From Hyposmocoma kahamanoa (Eukaryota > Arthropoda > Insecta > Lepidoptera > Cosmopterigidae), in assembly GCF_003589595.1 (NCBI RefSeq), contig NW_020654810.1, positions 23,837,811-23,901,810 on the forward strand: DNA of 64,000 nt, in the 5' to 3' direction. Every line of letters starts with the position of its first letter. Within the stretch, counting starts at the first letter, position 1. Below, piece after piece: positions 33,060 through 43,432 of this stretch. Below the pieces are notes generated by a model. That model was not told where the DNA came from, did no database searches, and was given only the letters and a program-made list of their open reading frames with translations. Position numbers and translations under genes: made by a program.

Positions 33060-33222
33060 CCCTTTTTTTGACGGGACGAACAAGTCTTGTGCCTGGTGTT
33101 TAGTGACACGCCGGTCCATAGCAGTTGCAGTACCATTCTGAGCTTTAAATCACAAAAAAAATGAGCAACACTGCCACTGTGCCCGTCACTCTGAGATATA
33201 AGTTGACAAGCCCCAAGCCATG
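33060..33222 (+). mobile_element. S1 repeat, left two thirds
   Basis: GACGGGACGAACAAGTCTTG, GTGACACGCCGGTCCATAGC, GAGCTTTAAATCACAAA and GCCCGTCACTCTGAGATATA are in S1 order; the right part is absent. Confidence 0.68.
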
Positions 33223-34998
33223 TAAAGACGGTATTTTACATAACTTTGCCGCCTGCTATGGACTGTAAATGGCAATCCCAGAAAAAATGTCTGGCATAGA
33301 TTTCGCACACTGAAACCAATACCATCACTAAATGCAAGAGTAAACTTTCTGAAAATTAATTTTAATGTCTCTGAAAATAAGGTTAAGTTTAAAAATATCG
33401 CAATTTTCATTTTAGTGACGATTGTTTTTAATGTGCGATTTGTAATCTTGCGAACTCTTTCAAAAGGAACATCAGAACAAATGCGGCAAAAAATAGTTAT
33501 CAAAATCATATTCAGATTTGGCACATTTCCACCACCCGTCCTGCGGGATAACCTTAAGCAAAACTGTCGATGGAATAAAATCCCTTACATTCCTCCGGGA
33601 TCTCACAGGAATATTAAGGGGTGCCTTTTCATCAGTCGGCGCGAACAAATTTGGTTCGACTGAATGATTTATGAGGTATAAGTGTTAGGGAGCGGGGCAA
33701 AGTTGCGGGGAAGCGGGAACAAAAGAACAGTGTTGTTTAGCATCAGTGTTTCAGAAATATTGTGACCTCGAATGACCGTGAATTTTATTAGACAACTTTA
33801 GCGGTTGCACCAGACAGATACGTACGAACACGACATGCAAAATTTGTAGATCTTTCTAATTCAAATCCCAAAATGTCAGAAACAGCATCAATTTTACACA
33901 AATTTTATGGAACGGTTTTCGACAAAGGTTTAACGATGATCAATTGTGGAACGATAAAGACGAGACCATGATTAATGAACAAGAGTGGTAACCCAATGAC
34001 AGAACAGTTGCTTTTTAATAAAAAGGACAGCGGCTCAAATGTCTATGGCCGCATGTATCTGGAAACCTCAACCGCAATCTTCATTAGGCCAAGGCCATTA
34101 GGTGGCCGATTATTAAATGGATTGACAATGATAATGAAAACATTGTGAAATATCTTTTGCGGTCAACAGAAATTGGCAGTGGATCTCCGATCAATGTCGA
34201 TAGTTCATCGATGGTTCAGTAAAAAATATCGACAATCAGAACTTCACTATTATACACAAAAGAGATTCCTTATGTAATGATCCTGGCTGTTGTACCGTAA
34301 ATATCTTTTTTGTTGTCGTTATGATAGCTGTATCATTGAGGCTTCCTATTCATACTTGGCTCGGGTTCACAAAATATTATCATTCTCAGAGGTGGTAGCA
34401 GACTTTTTAGGATTTTTGGCAGTGGGAATCTTATGCGTCATTTTTATTGGACGGAATATATGCTTATGACTAAGTAGTATGAGTGAGTCATACAGTGGGT
34501 CATACAAAGTATTATAAACATGTATAGCCTAGAGTAACTTTAATATCTAAGTTACGTTAGTAACTCTAACTATGAAGGAAAATACTACTGATGAAACTTG
34601 CACGATGAAGATGGTTTACTACCCTTTGAAATATGTAGTCTCCAACCCACATTGAGTCAGCGTGGCGGACTGACTCTCCTTAAAGAATTCCTGTGGCCTT
34701 CATGGGGATACAATTTTTTCTACTTCTAATACCATCTAAGAGATCGATTGATGAGATCCAAAACAACCCAGGTTGGTTGGATGGCGGCAGCTCAATATCG
34801 CTAGGAAAGGATAAATTGAACCTACAATCAGAAATATATTGTTCAGAAGCCGATCCAGATAAATAGACCATAAACAATTAGTTGAATGCATTTTATGCCA
34901 TACTTGAAGTTGCAAAGTTAAAAACCATAACTTATATAAGTTTGAGTTGATTATAGCGGACTGCATCAATGGGGCTTGGATTGAGCAAGACCAAAGAA
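33223..34998. other. No recognisable feature
   Basis: Frames of 112 (minus 33186-33524) and 82 codons (plus 33415-33663) overlap each other on opposite strands and the first runs into S1. Neither has a family motif. Confidence 0.4.
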
Positions 34999-35313
34999 AA
35001 TGTACTTACAGTTTATTTGACTGACAATATACAGTTACTACGAAAACAGAAACAATAGTGACAAATAGAAAGAAAAAGGCGCCAAAAACAAGTACATTTA
35101 TTTACGAATTTCAACATAAAACTAAACGTTAAAAAGATTATATCAAATACAATGTACTTACAGTTTATTTGATGACAAAATACAGTTACTACGAAAACAG
35201 AAACAATAGTGACCATTGACTTGACAAATAGAAAGAAAAAGGCGCCAAAAACAAAAACATTTATTTAAGAATTTCAACATAAAACTAAACGTTAAAAATA
35301 TTATATCAAATAC
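34999..35313. repeat. Tandem duplication, ~152-bp unit
   Basis: Unit 1 is 34999-35150 and unit 2 is 35151-35313. Shared words include AATGTACTTACAGTTTATTT, ACTACGAAAACAGAAACAAT and GAAAAAGGCGCCAAAAACAA. Unit 2 has an extra insert of about 11 bases (CATTGACTTGA) near 35215. It is a simple segmental duplication with no coding content. Confidence 0.85.
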
Positions 35314-35575
35314 ATATACGTACAAAAAATATTTATAGTGATTGCTACAATTAGCTACATCGATATTGATACGTTTAAAGGGTAATTTTTCAATATAGTT
35401 CCGCCAACGTTACTCCCTCAGTCGACTAAAAAGTCTCGAACACTCCAACCTTATGTCTTTGAAATGCCATTCATTCGGACGAAGTGTTCGCCACCTCTTT
35501 CCTAATGTTTAGTTTTCCAAAAACTAAAATTTGGTCGTTGGTCACATCGTCGTTTGCCATCGGTTGAGATTGTGA

Positions 35576-35974
35576 CCAAAGACGTGTCTATTTTATGCCA
35601 AAAATAGAAACGTTCTATCTTTTACTGCTTTAGTTAAAAAGTTTTATAAAAGTCCGTGTCCTGGGCTTTCATGTTTAGGAGTCTGGCTACTTCTCTCTTT
35701 TAGACAGCTACGCTACTACCATTCTTCTGCGGAAGTAGCCGCCAAACTTCTGGTTAGCGGAGACTACGATGAGGCGAACTCAAAGCTCCTTAGCGGGGTA
35801 TTTAGTTTGTGCCACTCAGATTCTGGTTTGAGGTTAGCATATTTGAGCATTTTAGCAGTTCTTGGCTGCTCTGTCGACGGAGCTTTCATCATTTATGCAT
35901 TGTTAGATAGTGAGCACATAAAATGCAAAAAAAATATTTTCGAATTCCATCTGTATTGTTTCGTTAGTGGCTAA
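35576..35974 (+). other. ATG-less open frame of 132 codons, possible exon
   Basis: After a TGA at 35573 the frame is open to TAA at 35972 and contains no ATG. The second half, from 35705, has balanced codon use and about 47% GC against AT-rich flanks. It reads YYHSSAEVAAKLLVSGDYDE and LSILAVLGCSVDGAFIIYAL. A splice-acceptor-like CTTCTCTCTTTTAG ends at 35703, which would place an exon start at 35704. No donor was identified. I do not recognise the protein. Alternatives are a fragment of an unknown transposon or chance. Confidence 0.3.
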
Positions 35975-36925
35975 ACTTCTGAAAGTTTCGCTATAACTCC
36001 AAAATCGTTTGTGTCTAAAGATTTACAGTAAGCGTCTCCCATATTACTTACAATCTTCGCTGCGCACAAAAGCAAGTGACTCGGAAACCAATCTTAAGTA
36101 AACTAGAGTAGCACCCTAATTTCCGGCAAGAGCCTTCAGTGTTCAAACCTCATTAGCCTGTCTTCATGCGTCGTTGAGCATGTTCAGACTTTCTTGGGGT
36201 TAGGCGTGCCTAATTAAGTAGATGTAAGTAGATACACGTGGTGAATATTACACAATTTTACAACGAGAGTGTATTATGTGCATATCAGTTGGGAAGGGTG
36301 GAGCAGCATATGCTGTAATGATCTTCCATTTCCTTCTTTTCAAATTACTAAGTACATACTTAAATCGTTTCTGTATTCGAAAAGATCATGAAGAATACCT
36401 ATAGCAATAAGTTAGAGCGATTACACATGACGACTTTTAGCAGCGATGCAATCGCGCGATTGCAAGTTTGTATCAATGCAGTCGCGCGTTCGTGAAATGG
36501 GCGACTGCTCCCCGTTGTAAGTCACCATGTGGAACTACTCTTAGATAACTCATTTTATGAAAATACACACACCGGGTTTTGCCTCGGACCCCACGAAACA
36601 TTATCATTGTTATTGATAATATCATTTCCACGTAATATGACGTCGAAAAGCCTACATACGGAGGCAGAATGTCACGTTGTGGTAACCGTGTGACATGACG
36701 CCAAATACAGCGTGCACGTGAACATCCAAATTAACGAACCAAGGGCTGTGGTTATGGTGAAAAAGGACGACAGCCTGTGGCAGTTGTTAACAAACGAAAA
36801 CGTTGGAACATTATTTTACACAACACAACTTTTGTTTCTGTGTTATCAATATTTTCTTATTCATAAAAACATGAACAAACCTTGTTTCCCAGCGAAAGCT
36901 TCACTTGTCTGCCTTACTTTACTGA
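35975..36925. other. No recognisable feature
   Basis: A small CpG-rich patch at 36435-36500 contains GCGATTGC/GCAATCGC words that can pair locally. Nothing else. Confidence 0.35.
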
Positions 36926-37110
36926 ACTGCCTCCGTGGCCGAACGGTTACCATGCCGAATTGCCATGGAGAAATATTTGTATGACCTACATTTATTTTTC
37001 TCGTGTTTATTAGTTTGGATGTAATTTGTGGTTGTCTATGTGTGTGTTCATGGCACCTGCGATACAGGGTTTCCCAAGTGCGGGGCTATGAGTGAGTACA
37101 TTCTTATTAT
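36926..37110 (+). mobile_element. tRNA-derived SINE with box B deleted
   Basis: The head CTGCCTCCGTGGCCGAACGG keeps box A, but it passes directly from ATTGCCATGG to AGAAATATTTGTATGACCTA. The ~35 bases with box B are gone. The body and tail (TTCATGGCACCTGCGATACA, GGGTTTCCCAAGTGCGGGGC) match the copy at 30612-30835. The deletion would abolish internal pol III transcription. Confidence 0.7.
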
Positions 37111-37369
37111 TAATAATAAATAACAGTCACTAGCATATACATATACAATATTCATACTTTAGTAGCAGTAGAGTTTTATTGTGAAAAAGTTTTTATTACG
37201 ATACGTCACGTATCCCACAATCTCGTGATTGATATTAATAACCATCACGAGCTCGCGTGATAAATCGTGTTCCCGTTGCAAAGTATAATACTCTAGTAGT
37301 CTGCAATACGGTTCAATATTACATCAACAAATATTTCAATTCTCGCCTCGCCCATCCTCATCAATTCAG

Positions 37370-37462
37370 ACTTCAATTTATAGACAAGAACATTCACAGA
37401 AACTAAATGCTCCAAACAAAACACTATCAATGTACATTTTGCTTCAGTGTTGAAATTTGTCA
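37370..37462 (+). repeat. 93-bp segment repeated at 38282
   Basis: AGACAAGAACATTCACAGAA, CCAAACAAAACACTATCAAT and CAGTGTTGAAATTTGTCAAA occur here and, with small changes, at 38282-38380, in the same orientation about 900 bp apart. Confidence 0.7.
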
Positions 37463-37635
37463 AAGAGGCAAACACCTCATGCCATAATTGTAAACACGTA
37501 TTTTAGCTAAGTAACAACTACTATCATAATTGCAATATAATAAGTATAATAAATACAGCTTCTGCGTACGTGGATAACAAAAATCCGTAGTAGTGACCCG
37601 TTTATTTCTTTCAGGTTGGCTCAATGTATAATATG

Positions 37636-37927
37636 CATTGACTTACAATTATATGGACGTCGGGTCCGCGCTAAAAAGTGTCCGAACTTATAGGGCGTTA
37701 AAATCGTATACAGAGCGTCATTCACGCTTTAGTCTTCGTTTGTTCGACTGACAGCGAAGCAAGCAAAATTAGACAGTACTGTCTGTACGATGACATTACA
37801 ATTTAAATTCAACGTTTTAGCTTTTTAATATTCCTTTACATGTCACTACGTTTAAATAGGTTGACTTGGGACATTTTTTTCGTGGTTTTTGTATTAGACC
37901 CGTCGTCCGTTTATTTGTAAGTCAATG
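37636..37927 (+). mobile_element. hAT-like MITE (family H1), copy 2
   Basis: A 292-bp element very close to the copy at 21277, with an extra few bases near 37785 and the same terminal inverted repeats. A perfect 8-bp target duplication ATAATATG lies at 37628-37635 and 37928-37935. Confidence 0.9.
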
Positions 37928-37944
37928 ATAATATGTGATAATAT

Positions 37945-38002
37945 GGTAAGGTGGCAGTATTTCCTTAAAGAGCTCTTTAACAAGCAGCTCTACTACTACT
38001 TA
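37945..38002 (+). mobile_element. S1 repeat, 3'-end fragment
   Basis: GGTAAGGTGGCAGTATTTCC followed by AGAGCTCTTTAACAAGCAGC, the right end of S1. Confidence 0.55.
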
Positions 38003-39486
38003 ATGTTTTTTCTACTACTGTACGTTTTCTTTCAAATATAATTTCATAAACCATATCACGAAGGCGCTCTTTTCAGTTCTAAATCAAAATTCTATTGTCT
38101 ATAATACTCGCTACTGAACTGAAACATTCTAAAAAAAGAACGTATTTTTGCTAGTTAAAATATCAATATCTCATCGATCACTAGCACGGAAGGCTATCTC
38201 TTTTTTCTTTCCTGTTTCATTATTTTAATTTACTCGTAGAAACATATTGTTTGCAATCATTACATATTTGGGCAAAGAATATAATCTACAGACAAGAACA
38301 TTCGCAGCAACTACATGTTCCAAACAAAACACTATCAATGGTGATAATGTTTTGTTTCAGTGTTGAAATTTGTCAAAGAGTGTCAGTACCGTAGTATTGT
38401 GAACAGACGGGACAGTCTATACCTATTTGGAATGAGCTAGGCAGGATAATATTGAGTGTTTACCAATGATTCGTAGTTGGGGAATTAACGTAAAGCTCCT
38501 GGCATAGTCACTATTAGTTGCACAATACATTTCATTTTGCTTCGACACAGGGGCCTTCCGCTTACTATTTATAAATATTATATTACTTAAAAGAAAAACG
38601 AATTATGTAAAAGAAAAAAATACAGTCGAGTTGTTGAAATTATTGATGTTATGTTATGTACTTTTCGGAAGCAAAGATTTTTAGGCCATGCAACTTAGTC
38701 TTTTTTCTATATTTTTAAATTTATATACGGTAACCATAGTTACGATTTTAGTCATATTGTCCCTAATCTGTTATTGAGTAGACAGAACACTCTGTTGCTC
38801 AATAATCTATGTTATTGAAGTGTTGTGTCTTCATAGTACATCAGTGAAACACAGTGTGTGTGTGGAATGCTGCATCTAGTACGCCAGTATATAGAGAGAA
38901 TTGAAATTCTGTCCTACAAATTTCAACCCTTGTTTCGCTTCGGTGGAAAAGCACCTTCAAGGCGCGTTGAACGCCCCGCTCTCGACGCCACAAGGAGCAT
39001 GCGAAGTAAACGGGCTATTGCCTCCCAACATCATTTATAATTTGCACCATTTGCACCCGAATTTCCGACCGTTGAGGGAAATATAAATAAGTATTCCATT
39101 TTGACCGCGTGCCTGCTAAAGGGCATGATTGCACCCGTGCGCTACATGTGCTAGCACTGTAGCCGTTTTTAAGTGAGCACCGAGCTTCTGGCGCTAATTG
39201 ATTTTAGGTACTCCGTGTATAGTAGTGTGGGTGGCATACGTTTTTAAAGCCGTACATAAGCTCATGTATATAAGACATGACCGCTCACAAAGGAATACAT
39301 GCATATAATCAGAGTAGCACAAAGGGCAATGTCGACCATATACCCAACGTGGACATACGACAGCGAACAAAAGTTAATTAAATACTCTACTATTAAACAT
39401 ACTATACTATTAAATACTCAAATAATGTGCGTGTAAATTCTGCGAAATTTTAATTCTGCTTTAACTGTAATGGCAAATGTCGATAT
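38003..39486. other. Unassigned apart from the 38282 repeat
   Basis: Includes the second copy of the 93-bp segment (38282-38380). A GC-richer patch at 38930-39020 with overlapping frames of 60 codons shows no recognisable motif. Confidence 0.35.
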
Positions 39487-40099
39487 CCGCTCACGCGATA
39501 CATGCAGTCGTAGACGCATACCACACCTAGAGGTGCCGGTGATGATTTTATACCGATTTATCGGATATCGAAGTTATAACAGGTAAAAGAACTAATATTA
39601 ATTGCTATTTCGGTAACTACTCTAGCAAACCATAAAGTTTTTAATGCCTGGGTCTGTCATTTAAAAAAATAAACAACTTCAAAAATATGTCACGACATTC
39701 GTGTGTGTTAATGTTTGGGCTGGTGATTTCGGTGTTTATTTATTGAAAACATACCGTAAGTAGCGTTTTTTTAAGTTTACCCTGAATATAAATGTTTATA
39801 AACTATACTTTAAAGAGTAATTTCATGGTAAACGTTAGAACCACTCAAACGGAATATTATCATATTTATCCAAGTAGGTACACCAAAAATTCCATTAGTG
39901 CTTTTTAAGTGCAGGATTTGCAGTGTATTACTGCATTTTATTTGAGATGTTTTTGTTGGTCGTACGGAGGGTATTTATTTAGCAATGCAGAATAATAATT
40001 TTTATTTATAAAAACTTGTATTTAAACCGAATGCTTTTCTAATTCGCGAAACCAAATAGCCGCCACTTTGCGGTAGGAGGAGCGCATCGCGTGAGTGGG
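39487..40099 (-). mobile_element. D1 inverted-repeat element, copy 2
   Basis: A 613-bp reverse-complement counterpart of 17747-18353, similar over its entire length (shared words include CCACACCTAGAGGTGCCGG, CAAACCATAAAGTTTTTAAT and CGAAACCAAATAG). Ends are CCGCTCACGCGAT and ATCGCGTGAGTGGG. TAT occurs next to both ends, a possible 3-bp duplication. Confidence 0.7.
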
Positions 40100-40111
40100 T
40101 ATGCGGATCGT

Positions 40112-40345
40112 GAGCCTAAAATGGAGATGGACAGGACACGTTGCTAGGCGGGACGGCGACTGAGCGGTAACCGGTAGAAGCGAGATGTCTTCGAGGCAGA
40201 CCACCTGCTAGATGGTCTGACGATATCGTCGGGATGGTCAGAAGATTGTGGATGAGACTCGCACAGGACCGATTGAACTGTCGTGCAAAAGACGAGGCCT
40301 ATACCCAGTAGTAGATATTAACGGGCTGAGATGATGATGGTGATA
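40112..40345 (+). mobile_element. RTE-like LINE 3' end
   Basis: Decayed C terminus: KWRWTGHVARRDGD-like, RGRPPARWSDDIV-like and DETRTGPIEL-like pieces in several frames, then a GAT-repeat end (GATGATGATGG at 40331), as is usual for RTE elements. It directly abuts the D1 element. Confidence 0.6.
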
Positions 40346-40390
40346 TAAACCCAAACGACACAACCTCCACGTCCGACTGACGGCGAAGCA

Positions 40391-40699
40391 GGACTGCGTT
40401 GCCACAGATGGACGGTCAGTTCAATACCGTCCCGCACTAAAAAGTTTGGCAATTCGTTTTTATGCCGAACCATCAAATTGTGGAACCAACTCCCGGCGCA
40501 TGTATTCCCTCCCCTCTATAACATCGGGTCCTTCAAACGTAGTGTGAAGAAGCATTTGGCCAGACCGGCAAAATGATAGTGACGGAGTGAAGATATTTGT
40601 GTTTTCCATCCGTTACTCTCATCTCTGGACTGTATTCGCACTTTCCATCAGGCGCGGTGCAGTCATTTTGCCGAGTCACAATAAAAAAAAAAAAAAAAA
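40391..40699 (+). mobile_element. LINE-B 3' end with poly(A), copy 2
   Basis: Starts at GGACTGCGTTGCCACAGATG and is nearly identical to 23501-23813, including the stop, the 3' region and a pure A tract (40683-40699). The bases GGACT at its left junction recur just after the A tract, so a 5-bp target overlap is possible. Confidence 0.82.
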
Positions 40700-41654
40700 G
40701 GACTACAGCGGATAGGGGGAAGCGTAGCGGCTCTGGCTAGTATGGCCAAACATATTATTAAAACAAATACACATTTTGAAAATGTACTAAGTGTCCCTAC
40801 GTAGAAAAGACGTAGTTTTGTTATTATTCAAAAAGTGATGATATTCCGTGAAGTATTTACGCCGTACTAAGGGTTTATTTTGTTTCTTAGAGATGACTTG
40901 CATTTTTTTCTATCGAGGAAACTACAAGTAATCGTGTTTGTAATATACATATAATGTAATATACAATGTTATACATTAATTTCATAACTAAAGCTTTAGT
41001 GATAACGGTGCAGCAAGGGATCAACGAACGCAATTATTGCGCAATTACGTATCGCTGCCTCGGCGCAGTCTTAAGATCGTTCTCAATTATGATGTGAGGA
41101 AAACTTTCGTGGTTCTCGTCTTCCAAAGTTTCCTTTCACGTTGGTTTTATATGTATATCTCTTTCGCTACTCTACTTCCATTTTCTGTTTCTGTAGGTTA
41201 AAATTCGTTGTTTATAACATTTTTCTGGTTTGCAGGTAAAAAGATGTCATAGTATAGAGGGGGCTGATTACTCGCGGGTTTCTCGTTGCTAGCTCGATAC
41301 GGTAACGGATTTGATTTTACAATTTTATTTTTATTTAAGAGATTATATTTCAAAACAAATTAATTTAATTTATAACGAGTTTAATTTGGCAAGAAAAAAA
41401 TGCCCATATTTTATGCCAGCAATTCATATAAATTTAAAAGATTTGGTTTTTTTTTGCTTAATTTCTTAATTTAATAAATAATTATGGACTCTTCTAAAGG
41501 CCAAGGGTCACACCAGACCTGGCGCAAATGATAAATGAAAACATGTTTCAGAATTTACTTTATAATTGTATTCCATGTAAGACAAGCTCAGACTATAGAG
41601 CGCCATATTATACAGGCATCTTTTTCACAATCTCCGAGATAAAAATTCTTTTCT
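40700..41654. other. No recognisable feature
   Basis: AT-rich. A patch at 40980-41100 is somewhat GC-richer but unassigned. Confidence 0.4.
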
Positions 41655-41760
41655 GAAGCGATGGGACACACAAGTCGTTAACCTGGTGGTAAGCGACACG
41701 CCTGTCCATAACAGCTGCAGTACTACTCAGAGCTATAAATCACAAAGATCTAAGGGTCAT
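41655..41760 (+). mobile_element. S1 repeat, left part
   Basis: CTGGTGGTAAGCGACACGCC, TGTCCATAACAGCTGCAGTA, CTCAGAGCTATAAATCACAA. Confidence 0.65.
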
Positions 41761-42897
41761 CGCATTGAAAAACAATCGTAAGGTCAAAGACTATAACGTT
41801 AAACAAAAAGTAAGCGACGATAGGACTCACCATTGCGTGATTTTGAGCAGGCTAAAGAAATGTTTGTAAAAACATAAATTCTAAAATATGAGAGCATTTG
41901 CGCATTACCGAATTCGAGAAATGACCGTCCGAAATGTCACAGGGATCATTTTATCTCTAGGTGTACAAGCTATATTCGTATTGTCTCGGACTTGAATAGG
42001 ACTTAGTGCACAAGCGACATCCGAAGGGGGTCCGAGTTTTCTAGATTAATGGACATAGTTATGCATAACTAGATCCATCCCATAAAATGTCACTTTCGAG
42101 ATAATTAGATTTTTGTAAAAACAGTGTGAAGAAATAAATAGGTAAGACAAACAACGTGAGTTATGTGTTGCATTGAGAATGATATAGGGAAATTATTATA
42201 TTATACAGCAATAAATAGAAAACACAACGTATCTTTTTATTTGGTTAACGAGAACCATGATCTAGTTTTCGTATTGAAAACGCTTAAGCTCTACAGTACT
42301 TCAGTACACGTGATCAAGTGAAGCAAGATGGTCCTTTTTAGCTATTAAAAAGTTACTTATTTAGGGTTGGTACCCTGAAGGACTTTTGTTTTCTCGGTTT
42401 TGGCTTGGTATATTGCCAGGATCTTTTGTGAGCGGGTAAAGGACTCGTCTGGTGTTTTACCTAAATATATAACTCAATTTCACTCGAGGTGTGGCTTGGT
42501 TCTTGTTTGCATAACTATGTCCATTTGTATAGTCTCGCATTCGGAACAAATACTGATCGGATGCAGTGCACAACTGCACACAATCCTTTACCGTTCACCT
42601 ACAGAATTGTCCCTTACAGTCATTGTCATAAGGTTGTTTTTTATTATTATGGTATTGCGTAAAAAATCAACGATGTATTATTTCACGAATTTTAATGCCT
42701 TCTTTTTCAACTTAATATTTTATCTAATCCTTTTAATTATTTAGACAAACAAGTTGTTATTAATTGTTCTGTAAAAGTCAGCCATTAAAACTTCTATTTT
42801 TGCAAAGGCGTCAAAGAGAATTCATTATCAAGCTTAAAGAATGGAAAAGTTTGTAGTTAGCTCGCTCGTTAGTTAATTCTTAATTGTCTTGTTACAG
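41761..42897. other. Unassigned; presumed intron upstream of the 42898 exon
   Basis: A 20-base word (GGACATAGTTATGCATAACT at 42050) recurs inverted at 42506 (TGCATAACTATGTCC), the only structure noted. The frame 42400-42744 has no motif. Confidence 0.35.
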
Positions 42898-43048
42898 GTA
42901 CGGGTTAAGACAAAACGGGACTCTAGCGATGGAATTCTATTGGATATGGGATTTCAATGCTCAATATGTTGATTTGCATCTCAAAGTGGTATCTAAGAAA
43001 GATTACATCATGGACCCTCTCGGGCACAACAAAGTAGAAGGGAAGAGA
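42898..43048 (+). CDS. Candidate exon of an unidentified host gene
   Basis: A 151-nt segment bounded by a good acceptor (TTAATTGTCTTGTTACAG, ending 42897) and a consensus donor (AGA|GTAAGT, GT at 43049). Reading one leading nucleotide then 50 codons gives YGLRQNGTLAMEFYWIWDFN, AQYVDLHLKVVSKKDYIMD and PLGHNKVEGKR, without stops. GC is higher than in the flanks. It ends in phase 0. A tRNA-derived repeat begins 34 bp downstream. I do not recognise the family and found no partner exon on this strand, so the gene could extend either way. It lies on the strand opposite to the ADAM gene. Confidence 0.5.
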
Positions 43049-43081
43049 GTAAGTAGGCTGTTTTCAAAGTAGTCTAACTTT

Positions 43082-43432
43082 GTATATAATAATTAAATTT
43101 TTATTGAATTGATATTCAATTATTTTTTGTGAAATTACTCCACTAGTTTGTTATAATTATTAATACAAAGATCGAACACTCAGAAAAAACACTCACAAAA
43201 AATTCCTCCGATCCGGTCGGATTCGAACCGACGTCTTCTTGCATACCGTGCCAGACGCTATACCAACTAAGCCACGGAACGAACCAACGAACCTCACGAA
43301 TTTTTCTATGTGCTTGCGTCGTGTCTATGTACTTGGTCTTTCAACGACCTTTTAGTCGTAGCGCCATCTATGAGAAATCTTTAACAGATTTATCACCCAG
43401 TTAGTACCTTTACAGCTACCAGTCCTGGCGAG
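43082..43432 (-). mobile_element. tRNA-centred retroposon, full minus copy
   Basis: Reverse complement of the unit at 24615-24952 over its whole length: left part with TCTCATAGATGGCGCTACGA, box A GTGGCTTAGTTGG, box B CGGTTCGAATCC, and the tail TTGTATTAATAATTATAACA and ACTAGTGGAGTAATTTCAC. An additional ~12-base insertion lies in the tail near 43190. Confidence 0.72.

Noticed and set aside
42050..42528. Inverted word GGACATAGTTATGCATAACT as ends of a transposon
   Set aside because: Only about 20 bases pair, with no target duplication and no further symmetry.
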